In this document: in pieces, positions 9,816 to 18,407 of the stretch
Position numbering within the stretch: the first letter of the stretch is position 1
How the letters are laid out: every line of letters begins with the position of its first letter
Assembly (NCBI RefSeq): GCF_963666195.1
Contig: NZ_OY762653.1
Location: forward strand, 1,831,501-1,895,500
From: Trichococcus shcherbakoviae
GTDB taxonomy: Bacteria > Bacillota > Bacilli > Lactobacillales > Aerococcaceae
Length of the DNA stretch: 64,000 nt
Direction of reading: 5' to 3'
The notes under the pieces: model-generated
What the model saw: the letters and a program-made list of their open reading frames with translations, nothing else
Told to the model about the DNA's origin: nothing
The model's database searches: none
Position numbers and translations under genes: made by a program

Positions 9816-10023
9816 TCTAACACCTCCTGTATAATTGGTACTCAAAACGTATTTATGGACATTGTAACATAAAAGATTAAGTTGTTTAATAGTAATGTAA
9901 ACATTTTCATTGCGGAGATGTTTAGTAAGTAAATATAGTACTGTATAGTAGCTGATATTATTACTTCAGGCTCTAGATTATGATTGTCAAAATAGACATG
10001 ATATGACAGTAATTGCATTTATT

Positions 10024-10037
10024 TTTAAGCGCTTTCA
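10024..10037. promoter_or_regulatory. cre-like catabolite repression site
   Basis: TTTAAGCGCTTTCA matches the CcpA consensus TGWAANCGNTNWCA at 13 of 14 positions. It lies in the 400-base region between the araC-type gene and the ABC operon. Confidence 0.6.
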
Positions 10038-10125
10038 AAATAGGGTGGCCTTGCAGGATAAATATTTTTTGTAAAAATAAAGGTATCTCAGCGGCAACTA
10101 TCCAAAACTTACTTATGGATGCAAT

Positions 10126-10139
10126 TAAAAGCGGTTACA
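10126..10139. promoter_or_regulatory. Second cre-like site
   Basis: TAAAAGCGGTTACA also matches the CcpA consensus at 13 of 14 positions, about 90 bases before the ABC operon start. The pair suggests carbon catabolite control of the transporter. No clear -35/-10 pair was settled on for this operon. Confidence 0.5.
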
Positions 10140-10215
10140 ATTAGGTGTCAGTAAAGGAGACTTGTAGTAAAAGCATTACTCCATTTAAAAATAATGAGAT
10201 AAAGGAGGAATTAAT

Positions 10216-11709
10216 ATGGAAGATTACGTGCTTCAATTAGAGGGAGTTTCAAAAATTTTCCCAGGTGTCAAGGCTCTGGATAATGTGAATTTCAAATTAA
10301 AGGCAGGAGAAATTCATGCATTAATGGGAGAAAATGGTGCTGGTAAATCTACATTTATCAAAGTGATGACCGGAGTTCACCAGCCGGAAGAAGGAAAAAT
10401 TTATCTAGATGGGAAAGAAGTTAGTTTTAAGAATACAAATGATTCTAAAAAAGCTGGGATTGCAGCTATTTATCAGCATTCAACAAGCTACCCTGACCTT
10501 TCGGTAACGGAAAATATATTTTTAGGCCACGAGTATACAGCTGGAAAAATTAATTATTTAAATTGGAAAAAGATGAACAGCGAAGCAAACCAATTGTTAG
10601 AAAAAATTGGTGCAAATTTTGATGCCCGCCGAATAATGGGAGAGTTGTCGGTAGCCCAGCAACAAATTGTAGAAATTGCGAAAGCACTTTCTCAAAATGC
10701 CCGCATTATCATCATGGATGAACCTACTGCATCCCTTACAATTAACGAGAGTGAGGAACTCTATAAAATAGCGGAGGATTTACGTGATCAAGGGAAGTCT
10801 ATTATATTCATTTCCCATAGATTTGAAGATATGTATCGTTTAGCTTCAAAAGTATCCGTTTTACGTGACTCAAAATATATAGGTACTTGGGATGTTGATA
10901 AAATTTCGAATCACGATTTAATCGTAGCAATGGTGGGAAGAGAAATTAATACGCTATTCCCCAAAAAAGAATTAGTAATCGGAGATACTGTTTTGAAGGT
11001 TAATAATTTATCACGAACTGGTTACTTCAAAAATATAAATTTTGAAGTAAAAGCTGGAGAAATTGTTGCTTTGACGGGATTGGTGGGCGCAGGGAGAACT
11101 GAAATCGTAGAAACCATTTATGGTTTAGAAAAACATGATGAAGGTAGTATCGAATTAATGGGTGAGACCTTCATACCCAAGTCACCATCCCATGCTTTAG
11201 AAAATGGTATTGGATTATTATCAGAAAATAGACATGAAGGTGGGTTAATAACTGAATTAGAAATATATAAAAGTATAACCTTGACCAATTTGAGAAAAAT
11301 GACCAATCGATTTTGGATAAATTCCCAAGAAGAATTTGAAGTTGCAAAAACTTTCGGCGAAAGAGTTAACGTAAAGGCTAATTCTATTTTTGATAAAGTA
11401 TCCAATTTATCAGGTGGGAATCAACAAAAAGTTGTATTAGCTAAAATATTGACTTCATTCTTGAGAGTCATCATTCTTGATGAGCCAACAAAGGGAGTGG
11501 ATGTGGGAGCAAAAGCTGCAATGTATGAAATAATGGGAGAATTAGCTGAAAAAGGATATGGAGTCATATTAGTATCCTCAGAAATGCCTGAGGTTTTGGG
11601 TATGAGTGATCGAATCATTGTCATCAAAGAAGGTAAGGTTTCCGCTGAACTAAATACCAAAAATACTTCTCAAGAGGAAATATTACAGTATGCAATGTCA
11701 GAATCTTAA
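10216..11709 (+). CDS. Sugar ABC transporter ATPase with two ATP-binding domains (RbsA/RhaT class)
   Basis: A 497-residue fusion of two ATPase domains that powers uptake through the two permeases downstream. The first domain has Walker A GENGAGKST (38-46), signature LSVAQQQIVEIAKAL and Walker B IIIMDEPTASLT. The second has the weaker Walker A GLVGAGRTEI typical of this class, signature LSGGNQQKVVLAKIL and Walker B VIILDEPTKGVDVGA. It starts 6 bases after AAAGGAGGAATT. It is the first gene of a four-gene transporter operon, and base composition is clearly A+T-richer than the maltose locus. Substrate is inferred as L-rhamnose from the downstream mutarotase; ribose-like sugars remain possible. 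Confidence 0.88.
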   Translation: MEDYVLQLEGVSKIFPGVKALDNVNFKLKAGEIHALMGENGAGKSTFIKVMTGVHQPEEGKIYLDGKEVSFKNTNDSKKAGIAAIYQHSTSYPDLSVTENIFLGHEYTAGKINYLNWKKMNSEANQLLEKIGANFDARRIMGELSVAQQQIVEIAKALSQNARIIIMDEPTASLTINESEELYKIAEDLRDQGKSIIFISHRFEDMYRLASKVSVLRDSKYIGTWDVDKISNHDLIVAMVGREINTLFPKKELVIGDTVLKVNNLSRTGYFKNINFEVKAGEIVALTGLVGAGRTEIVETIYGLEKHDEGSIELMGETFIPKSPSHALENGIGLLSENRHEGGLITELEIYKSITLTNLRKMTNRFWINSQEEFEVAKTFGERVNVKANSIFDKVSNLSGGNQQKVVLAKILTSFLRVIILDEPTKGVDVGAKAAMYEIMGELAEKGYGVILVSSEMPEVLGMSDRIIVIKEGKVSAELNTKNTSQEEILQYAMSES

Positions 11710-11724
11710 AAAGGTGGTGGTAAA

Positions 11725-12738
11725 ATGAGTGAAAATATTCTTAAAAAAAATAGGTATAAGAATCTAACTAAGAATATGAACGTAAAAGAAATAGGGTTAC
11801 TCGTATTTATGATCATTGCTATGATTTATATTCAAATGAAGAATCCGCAATTTCTCACGGGTACCAATATCACAGATTTGCTAAAGAATACTAGTTTATT
11901 AGGAATGCTTTCGGTCGGAATGATGCTAGTAATGCTAACTGGAGGGATAGATTTATCCATCGGAGCGGTTTTAGCGTTATCCGGAATGTCTGCAGCTCGT
12001 TTTGTAAGTATTTACCCTGATTTGCCAGTTGTCTTCTCTCTTTTATTGGGAATGATGATTGGAATAGTTACGGGACTCATTTTAGGTTTGCTTGTTTCAA
12101 AAGGTCGAATTAATCCAACAATTGCATCATTAGGAATGATGAATGTGCATAGAGGATTGACATATGTTGTCGGTAATAATGCTTGGATCAGCGCTCATCA
12201 GATGACACCAGCCTTCAAATCGTTGTCCACAGGAAGTCTTTTCGGTTTGAATAACCTAATCCTGTTCTCGATCACGACATTTGCCATTTTCTACTATTTT
12301 CTACAATATGCGAAGACTGGTAGAAATATTTACGCTGTTGGATCTAATTACGAAGCAACGAGTATAACGGGGATTGCAACCAATCGTACCATTGTGACAG
12401 CATATGTATTAAATGGCTTAATTGCGGGTTTAGCAGGTGTACTGTGGGTTAGCAAGTATGCATCAGCGCAAGGGGATACAGGCGTCGGCTATGAAATGTC
12501 GGTTATTGCAGCTTGCGTATTAGGCGGAGTGAGTGTACGAGGCGGAGTCGGTAAAATTTCCAGTTTGATTCTAGGTGTACTTATGCTAGGTATTTTGAAT
12601 AATGCTTTACCATTATTAAATATATCTACATTCTGGGAAGATTTCATTACAGGGTTCATTATATTAGTTGCTATTCTTTTGAATCTTTATATTCAAAAGC
12701 GTCAAAAGAAAGATGCATTGAAAAGGAGGGCAATATAG
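11725..12738 (+). CDS. Sugar ABC transporter permease 1 (RbsC class)
   Basis: A 337-residue inner-membrane permease with about 8-10 hydrophobic segments. The family signature is TGGIDLSIGAVLALSGM near the N-terminus, and a conserved cytoplasmic loop, AVGSNYEATSITGI, contacts the ATPase. AGGTGGTGG precedes the ATG. Its stop codon is immediately followed by the next ATG, so both permeases are probably made in a fixed ratio and pair as a heterodimer, as in rhaP/rhaQ systems. Confidence 0.87.
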   Translation: MSENILKKNRYKNLTKNMNVKEIGLLVFMIIAMIYIQMKNPQFLTGTNITDLLKNTSLLGMLSVGMMLVMLTGGIDLSIGAVLALSGMSAARFVSIYPDLPVVFSLLLGMMIGIVTGLILGLLVSKGRINPTIASLGMMNVHRGLTYVVGNNAWISAHQMTPAFKSLSTGSLFGLNNLILFSITTFAIFYYFLQYAKTGRNIYAVGSNYEATSITGIATNRTIVTAYVLNGLIAGLAGVLWVSKYASAQGDTGVGYEMSVIAACVLGGVSVRGGVGKISSLILGVLMLGILNNALPLLNISTFWEDFITGFIILVAILLNLYIQKRQKKDALKRRAI

Positions 12739-13731
12739 ATGGAAGAACTCAAGTGGAAATATGAATTATCTACGAAAAAAGATAAGAGTATTAAATCCTT
12801 TTTCATGCAGTGGGAATGGTTGTTGGTTGTTATCCTCATATTGATTATTACTTTTAACTCTTCTATTTCGGGAAATTTCTTTACTGTAAATACATTTTTG
12901 ACTGCACCAATGTCATTTATGGATAAAGCCTTTATGGTTTTACCAATGACTTTCATCCTCTTATTAGGGATGATTGATATCTCTGTAGGATCCATAGTTG
13001 CTTTGTCTGCTGTTATGATGGGTTTGGCTTTCCAATCAGGGGCACCCATGTGGTTGGCAATAGTCACAAGTTTATTTACAGGGGTTATCTGCGGATTTTT
13101 AAACGGTTTATTGAATACTAAGTTTTCGGAACTTCCTCCAATGATTCTGACATTTGCTACTCAAACAATTTTTAGAGGTTTTTCCTATGTTCTATTGGAA
13201 AATAATTCGATATCTGGATTCCCCACTTGGTATACCAACTTGGGATGGGGCTCTGTAGCAGGTATTCCTATTATTATGCTTGTATTTATAGTAGTAGCGA
13301 TACTATTTACCGCTGTTCTCCACAAAACCGTATTTGGCAGAGAAATATATGCTATTGGTTTCAATAAACGAACTAGTATTATTTCCGGAGTCAAGGTTAA
13401 TAGAAATATTATCATTGTCTTTACCTTAATGGGATTAATGGCGGCAGTTACTTCTCTGTTCTTAACTTCTAGAATGTCAAGTGTTAGAGCGGATATTGGT
13501 ATGGGCTATGAACTTGAAGTAATTGCTATGGTTGTATTAGGAGGTGTCAACACGAGTGGCGGTATTGGTAGAATACTAGGCCCAATTATTTCAGTATTCA
13601 TAATTGGATTCTTGAGATATGGCTTAGGGATTGCAAATGTAAGCAGCCAAACAATCACTCTAATTATTGGGGTACTGTTAATCGTTTCAGTATTAGTTAC
13701 TAGAATCAAAATAAAAAATAAAAAAATTTAA
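12739..13731 (+). CDS. Sugar ABC transporter permease 2 (RbsC class)
   Basis: A 330-residue membrane protein paralogous to the preceding permease. It carries the matching motifs LGMIDISVGSIVALSAV and AIGFNKRTSIISGV. AAAGGAGGG lies inside the end of the upstream gene and the ATG abuts its stop, implying translational coupling. The two permeases are far from identical, which fits an obligate heterodimer rather than a recent duplication. Confidence 0.87.
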   Translation: MEELKWKYELSTKKDKSIKSFFMQWEWLLVVILILIITFNSSISGNFFTVNTFLTAPMSFMDKAFMVLPMTFILLLGMIDISVGSIVALSAVMMGLAFQSGAPMWLAIVTSLFTGVICGFLNGLLNTKFSELPPMILTFATQTIFRGFSYVLLENNSISGFPTWYTNLGWGSVAGIPIIMLVFIVVAILFTAVLHKTVFGREIYAIGFNKRTSIISGVKVNRNIIIVFTLMGLMAAVTSLFLTSRMSSVRADIGMGYELEVIAMVVLGGVNTSGGIGRILGPIISVFIIGFLRYGLGIANVSSQTITLIIGVLLIVSVLVTRIKIKNKKI

Positions 13732-13745
13732 GGGGATGAAAGAAT

Positions 13746-14777
13746 ATGAAAAAAACACTATATTTTTTAGCAGCAACAGCAGTATTATTGGCAGGATGTA
13801 CAAATTCCGGTTCTGAAGGAGAAACAGGATCTACTGATGATGTGAAAAGTTTTGGATTTGTTTACAAAAATACGGGTAACCCATTTGGAGAAAAACTTAT
13901 GGAAGGTTTTATAAACTCGATTGAAGAACAAGGGTATACAGCCATTACGAAAGCACCAGATTCTCCTACAGCTGAGCAACAAATAAATATGATTCAAGAG
14001 TTAGTCGCTCAGGGAGTAGACGGGATCGCCATATCAGCTAATGATCCAGATGCATTACAACCGGCATTGAATGCCGCAAGGGACCAAGGAATCCAAATTA
14101 TAAGTATTGATTCCGCTGTAAATACGGAATCTAGAAATACCCATATTCAACAAGCTGATCCTGTAGGAATTGGTCGCGTGTTAGCTGAGTCCGCATTGGA
14201 CATGGCTGACGGTGCTGGTGAGATAGCCATTTTATCTGCAACGAGTACAGCAACCAATCAAAATACTTGGATTGAAGAAATGCAGAATGTTATGGATAGT
14301 GATGAAAAATATGCAGATCTAAAAATAGTAAAAATTGCATATGGTGATGATTTACGTGATAAATCGACTTCCGAAACAGAAGCATTATTACAATCTTATC
14401 CAGATTTAAAAGTAATTGTAGCTCCATCTACTGTAGCTTTAGCTGCTGCAGCAAAAGTAGTAACAGATAAAGGAATCGGAGATAACGTTAAAGTAACAGG
14501 TTTAGGATTACCATCAGAAATGGCCGAATATATTGAATCAGATGTTACGCCATACATGTATCTGTGGAACCCTATTGATATGGGCTATCTAGCGGGATAT
14601 ACTTTAGCTGAAATGGCTGATGGAAATATTTCAGGTGAACTAGGTGATACTTTTGATGCAGGAGATTTGGGAACTAAAGAGGTAACTGAAGCAATGGATG
14701 GTGGAACAGAAGTATTATTGGGCGAACCGTTTAAATTTGATGCTGAAAATATTGATCAATGGAAAGATATTTTTTAA
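13746..14777 (+). CDS. Sugar-binding lipoprotein of the ABC importer
   Basis: A 343-residue secreted substrate-binding protein. The signal peptide ends in the lipobox LLAGC, with Cys18 as the lipid anchor, and an acidic Gly/Ser-rich linker follows. The mature part is a type I periplasmic-binding fold (FGFVYKNTGNPFGEKLMEGF, VDGIAISANDPDALQPAL), the class that binds ribose, xylose, rhamnose or AI-2. It lies 14 bases after the second permease and completes the importer. The exact sugar cannot be read from the sequence. Confidence 0.88.
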   Translation: MKKTLYFLAATAVLLAGCTNSGSEGETGSTDDVKSFGFVYKNTGNPFGEKLMEGFINSIEEQGYTAITKAPDSPTAEQQINMIQELVAQGVDGIAISANDPDALQPALNAARDQGIQIISIDSAVNTESRNTHIQQADPVGIGRVLAESALDMADGAGEIAILSATSTATNQNTWIEEMQNVMDSDEKYADLKIVKIAYGDDLRDKSTSETEALLQSYPDLKVIVAPSTVALAAAAKVVTDKGIGDNVKVTGLGLPSEMAEYIESDVTPYMYLWNPIDMGYLAGYTLAEMADGNISGELGDTFDAGDLGTKEVTEAMDGGTEVLLGEPFKFDAENIDQWKDIF

Positions 14778-14930
14778 AAAATATCTTATAGTCTACATGA
14801 CGAATGAGAGTGTTTTGGATTAACCAACAAATGTTGAATTGAATACTAGGATTGGCGATTATATGGTAGGTACTAGAAAAGTGATGACTGATCTATTCCC
14901 AGACTCCATTTATGAAACAATCACAATATG

Positions 14931-14964
14931 AAACACGATAATGCTTCCAGTTATCGTGTTTTCA
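14931..14964 (+). terminator. Probable terminator after the ABC operon
   Basis: AAACACGATAA and TTATCGTGTTT form a perfect 11-bp stem with a 9-base loop, followed by a short T-run. It lies 153 bases beyond the binding-protein gene and before rhaM. Read-through would leave rhaM in the same operon. Confidence 0.6.
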
Positions 14965-15072
14965 TTAACACAATTATGCCCGAAGATATTTTACTCGATG
15001 TAAAAAAGAAAATAGACAATACTATATGGGATGAATTTAGTTCTAAAATACTCAATAAGGGAGATTAGCAAA

Positions 15073-15387
15073 ATGTACAGATTGGCTTCAATTATGTATC
15101 TCTATCCTGGGAATCAAGTAGAATATGAAAGGCGGCATACAGAATTATGGCCTGAAATGAGTAATAGCCTAAAGGAGTACGGTGCTTCAAACTATTCAAT
15201 TTTTTTAGATGAAGAGAAGGATACCTTATTTGCATATGTGGAAGTGAAAGACAAAGAAACCTATGAGAGCTTCAGCAATACGGAGATTTGCAAAAAATGG
15301 TGGGAATATATGGCCCCAATCATGAAGACAAACGACGATAATAGTCCGATCAGTAAAAGTTTAAGACAAGTTTTTTATTTGGAATAA
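15073..15387 (+). CDS. rhaM: L-rhamnose mutarotase
   Basis: A 104-residue cytoplasmic enzyme that interconverts the anomers of L-rhamnose. The length equals that of E. coli RhaM. Tyr18 and His22 ([14 protein letters not shown]) fall exactly at the catalytic positions known there. A C-terminal [11 protein letters not shown] is also typical. The ATG at 15073 follows AAGGGAG by 9 bases; an earlier in-frame start at 15031 has no ribosome site. It is the only rhamnose-specific enzyme in the window and is the main reason for assigning the adjacent importer to rhamnose. No isomerase, kinase or aldolase is present. Confidence 0.9.
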   Translation: MYRLASIMYLYPGNQVEYERRHTELWPEMSNSLKEYGASNYSIFLDEEKDTLFAYVEVKDKETYESFSNTEICKKWWEYMAPIMKTNDDNSPISKSLRQVFYLE

Positions 15388-15420
15388 TGAATTGATTTGG
15401 GTGTCACAATATTCCTTTAA

Positions 15421-15513
15421 GAAATTCCAAACATAGTAAACAAAATCAAGCATCCGGTCCTCCGCAAAGGCAAAGTCACCGAAGTCGACGCACGCTCCCG
15501 GACTATGTTGTGA
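15421..15513 (+). pseudogene. C-terminal remnant of an unidentified protein
   Basis: An open frame without a start reads EIPNIVNKIKHPVLRKGKV, then TEVDARSRTML and a stop. The last 22 codons are G+C-richer than the rhamnose module to the left and look like a genuine protein tail. A strong terminator follows at 15557. I read this as the broken 3' end of an older gene marking the right edge of the module. The family is not recognised. Confidence 0.4.
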
Positions 15514-15556
15514 AGTTTGATGGCATAGTGACTTCTCTACCGCTAAATTATTTAAA

Positions 15557-15616
15557 ACAGCAAGCCCCCATTTCCGATATCCAATCGGAGACTGGGGGCT
15601 TGCTGTTTTCTTTTTG
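15557..15616 (+). terminator. Terminator, copy B of a duplicated element
   Basis: ACAGCAAGCCCCCA (15557-15570) pairs with TGGGGGCTTGCTGT (15593-15606), followed by TTTCTTTTT. Loop, inner stem and tail closely match copy A at 8686. The two copies are in the same orientation and bracket the A+T-rich rhamnose module. Confidence 0.85.
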
Positions 15617-15703
15617 GGGGATGGTTCTGAGCCCAGCCGAATTCGGACGCAGGTTTATACCCATGCAGAAGGAGATAAAAAATGGAAGTGATTGCATAAA
15701 ATT

Positions 15704-15734
15704 ACTTTTGTCAATTTACATATGTGACAAAAGT
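15704..15734. promoter_or_regulatory. Inverted-repeat operator before the sensor locus
   Basis: ACTTTTGTC (15704-15712) and GACAAAAGT (15726-15734) are perfect inverted arms. The core, TGTCA-N11-TGACA, recurs with the same spacing at 22066-22086 upstream of the mannose-class PTS. It is a candidate site for the response regulator of this locus. Confidence 0.65.
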
Positions 15735-15767
15735 ATATAGACTGTGAGGTGGGAGAGTGATGATAGG

Positions 15768-16724
15768 GTGCGAAATGTAAGCAAAATGATGGTTATAATT
15801 GTCTCTGTTTGTGTCATCGCGGTTTCATCCATCTATTATAATTATAAATTCGTAAGGTATGACAGTAAAAAAATTGTTTTTGGTGCCACTTATATGACCA
15901 TGAATAACAGCTTTTACAAGGCCATAACAGATGAAATAGAAAAACAAATCAATGATCGTGGGGATATCTTATACACCCGTGATCCAGCTTTGGATGTCGA
16001 TAAACAAAACGAACAAATCAATGACCTGATCGAGATGGGGATTGATGTATTGATCATCAACCCGGTTGATTATTCGAAAGTGAATGATTTTTTGAAAAAA
16101 GCCAAAGAAAAAGGCATCAAGATAATCGTCATTGATGCGCAGCTGGATGACGACACGATTGCCGATACGACTGTTTTATCCAATAATTATGATGCTGGCG
16201 TGCAATGTGCCAAGGATATGATGCGCAATCTGTCTTCGGCAAAGATTGTGCTTTTAAAACACAGCGCTGCTTTATCGTCTGTTGACCGGATCAACGGTTT
16301 TCTGGATACTATCAAAGATAATGCTAATTATACAGTTGTTGCAAGTGAAGAGTGTTTGGGCCAAACGGAAGTCGCCATGCCCGTAATGATGGAAATCATT
16401 GATAAAAAAATTGATTTCGATGTTGTCATGGCTTTGAATGACCCGAGTGCATTGGGGGCTTTGGCGGCAATAAAAGATAAACAAGTCAATCATGAAGTGC
16501 TGGTCTATGGCGTGGATGGTTCACCGGATATGAAAAAACTATTGATTGACAGTGATGAAGTCCAGGGAACTGCAGCGCAATCGCCTACTACGATGGGGGC
16601 AAAAGCGATTGAAGCAGCCTATAAAATTATTAATAATGAACATTATGAAAAGTCGATTGTTGTACCGGTTAGCTTAATAACCAAGGACAATATCAGCGAA
16701 TATGATGTTTCGGGGTGGCAATAA
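15768..16724 (+). CDS. Membrane-anchored periplasmic sugar-binding protein, probable sensor subunit
   Basis: About 318 residues. One N-terminal hydrophobic segment (MMVIIVSVCVIAVSSIYY) anchors a type I periplasmic-binding domain (IVFGATYMTMNNSFYKAI, DVLIINPVDYSKVNDFL, VYGVDGSPDMKKLL). There is no lipobox cysteine, so the protein is probably a signal-anchored sensor rather than a transport lipoprotein. No permease or ATPase lies beside it; a histidine kinase and response regulator follow, separated only by an insertion sequence. This resembles three-component sugar sensors in which a binding protein hands its ligand state to a kinase. GTG at 15768 is preceded by GGTGGGAGAG; GTG at 15744 is an alternative start. 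Confidence 0.75.
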   Translation: MRNVSKMMVIIVSVCVIAVSSIYYNYKFVRYDSKKIVFGATYMTMNNSFYKAITDEIEKQINDRGDILYTRDPALDVDKQNEQINDLIEMGIDVLIINPVDYSKVNDFLKKAKEKGIKIIVIDAQLDDDTIADTTVLSNNYDAGVQCAKDMMRNLSSAKIVLLKHSAALSSVDRINGFLDTIKDNANYTVVASEECLGQTEVAMPVMMEIIDKKIDFDVVMALNDPSALGALAAIKDKQVNHEVLVYGVDGSPDMKKLLIDSDEVQGTAAQSPTTMGAKAIEAAYKIINNEHYEKSIVVPVSLITKDNISEYDVSGWQ

Positions 16725-16767
16725 TGATCAATTTAGGGACGAAGCATATAGCCTAGATTCCCAAAAA

Positions 16768-18393
16768 ATTATAACGTGGTCGGGGGCACAACACCTAAGG
16801 TGTTATATAATTGCGACTGCTTCTTCGTAATCTCACCCACTCGCACTGCACTGCCTGGATTTTCAAATGCCTCAATGACATCCAATTCGTCCAGTAATTC
16901 CTGCATCGTATAATTTTTATACAGCCCTTTTTCGGACATCTGCTTTTTGATGTACGATAAATAGATCAATGCAATAAACTGCACGAATAATTTTCCTTCA
17001 AGCGAACTTTCTGATGAAACGGCTGTGCGCCGTAAATTCAACCGCTCTTTAAGATTTCCAAAGGCTTTCTCAACGATGTCTTTGTTACGGTACAAATCTA
17101 AAGCGGCGATGGGATCCTTGATTTCATTGCTGATGAGGGCAAAGAATCCGTAGTCTTTTTCTGCTTGGGTAATGGCTTTTTGTTTTGGGGTTACCTTTGT
17201 CCCGCGTTTTGGTGTTGAAGTGATTTCGAAGTATTTAGCGTACTGCTTTTCGTGTTCTGCTTTGCGGTTCCCGGAAACTAGTTCTGCTTCGAGCCGATCA
17301 AGAAGCGCATTGAAACGGTTCTCGTGCTCCAGTGCTTTTTCACCGCTAAAATAAAGATGCAGGTACATCCGCCGTTTCCCTTCAATCACATCGCCTTTGT
17401 ACGGGCGTTTCTGTGAATACTCCCAGTCTATCGTTGCAGTATGGCTGTAAAGTTGGTAGCTGGCATTGTAATTAGCGCGTGTTCGGATGTTATCTCGAAC
17501 CTTGTTCAGTTCTTCCTGCACGTATTTCAGGGATACTTTTGTGGCCATCAAAAATTTCAAATGATTTTGGTACAAGGCATCGATATTTTCCTTGCTGTAA
17601 AACCCTCGGTCCATTACGAGTTTGACCTTGCTAAAACCAAGATTGCCTAGATCGGCAAGCAAGTGCTTCACTGTTTTGACATCGCTTATATTGCCTGCTA
17701 ACTTGCGGTAGTAAAACGGTAAGCCAGATTCTTCACCAAACAACAAAGCAAGATTGATCTGCGCAAGCGGATCGTGGTCCTTGTTGATACCGTATTTGAC
17801 TTGCTTAAGAGACTCTGAATAGGAGGAAACACTGGTAGTATCATAAGCCCAATATTCATTCTCCGTCCGTCGCTTAGCCTGCAGGCTGAAAAAACGATTT
17901 TTAGCTTCTTCCGTAACCGAGGCAAACAGATCGCTGCTTCTTTGCGAGGGAATACAGCTGCCGTAAGGATGGGAATGAGTGCGATCCCACTTTGGAAAAC
18001 GAAGCATCGTATTGCGATCTTCCAAAATCAAGAAGTAGGCAATCGAGAGTATCTGCTTATAGCTTTCAGGAAAGCAAGCTTTTAGATCGGCTGTAACACC
18101 AAGCAGTTCTCCGATTTTGTCAAACAGATAGGTCGCTCCGTAGAAGCTTCGTTTCATGACGGTGGATGGTACCGGCCCTTGCTTTGCAGGTGCTAATGCC
18201 GGCGGCATAGCCAATCGCTTAGAGGGAACCAGGTTCCCAGCTTCGTCCAGTTTTCCTATGCAGACACGCTTGCTGCGCGACTGTTTCTTTTCTTTATCCC
18301 AATAGTTGGTTGATTCGTAAACATAGGTAGTGCCGTTCTTTTTGTTGGTTACATATACTAAACTCATAAAATCACGCCTTTCCACGTTATAAT
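16768..18393. mobile_element. IS1634-like insertion sequence
   Basis: A 1.63-kb element with one minus-strand transposase and terminal inverted repeats ATTATAACGTGG (16768-16779) and CCACGTTATAAT (18382-18393). The left repeat contains the transposase stop codon. It sits inside the sensor locus, between the anchored binding protein and the histidine kinase, in the opposite orientation. No clean target duplication was found; the right edge abuts an inverted copy of its own end. Confidence 0.82.
16769..18367 (-). CDS. IS1634-family (IS4-like) DDE transposase
   Basis: A 532-residue transposase, apparently intact. The N-terminal region (MSLVYVTNKKNGTTYVYES) is the usual start of this family. The catalytic residues are probably the Asp of WAYDTTSVSSYSE, the Asp of LVMDRGFYSKENID and the Glu of DIVEKAFGNLKERL. 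ATG at 18367 follows AAAGG with 9 bases between; a GTG six codons upstream lies within the terminal repeat and is less likely. The TAA stop is formed by the left inverted repeat. Confidence 0.87.
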   Translation of the reverse strand: MSLVYVTNKKNGTTYVYESTNYWDKEKKQSRSKRVCIGKLDEAGNLVPSKRLAMPPALAPAKQGPVPSTVMKRSFYGATYLFDKIGELLGVTADLKACFPESYKQILSIAYFLILEDRNTMLRFPKWDRTHSHPYGSCIPSQRSSDLFASVTEEAKNRFFSLQAKRRTENEYWAYDTTSVSSYSESLKQVKYGINKDHDPLAQINLALLFGEESGLPFYYRKLAGNISDVKTVKHLLADLGNLGFSKVKLVMDRGFYSKENIDALYQNHLKFLMATKVSLKYVQEELNKVRDNIRTRANYNASYQLYSHTATIDWEYSQKRPYKGDVIEGKRRMYLHLYFSGEKALEHENRFNALLDRLEAELVSGNRKAEHEKQYAKYFEITSTPKRGTKVTPKQKAITQAEKDYGFFALISNEIKDPIAALDLYRNKDIVEKAFGNLKERLNLRRTAVSSESSLEGKLFVQFIALIYLSYIKKQMSEKGLYKNYTMQELLDELDVIEAFENPGSAVRVGEITKKQSQLYNTLGVVPPTTL

Positions 18394-18407
18394 TATAACG
18401 TGGAAAG
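18378..18407. repeat. 30-bp perfect palindrome at the insertion-sequence junction
   Basis: CTTTCCACGTTATAA is followed directly by its own reverse complement, TTATAACGTGGAAAG. The left half is the right end of the insertion sequence; the right half is a 15-base inverted copy lying outside it. The palindrome ends at the first base of the histidine kinase start codon. Confidence 0.85.

Noticed and set aside
14928-15068. A 46-codon open frame just before rhaM as a gene
   Set aside because: No ribosome site, and it contains the perfect hairpin at 14931. Kept only as a possible gene remnant.
15510-15740. A 76-codon open frame between rhaM and the sensor locus
   Set aside because: It runs straight through the terminator at 15557 and the operator at 15704, has no ribosome site and no family features.
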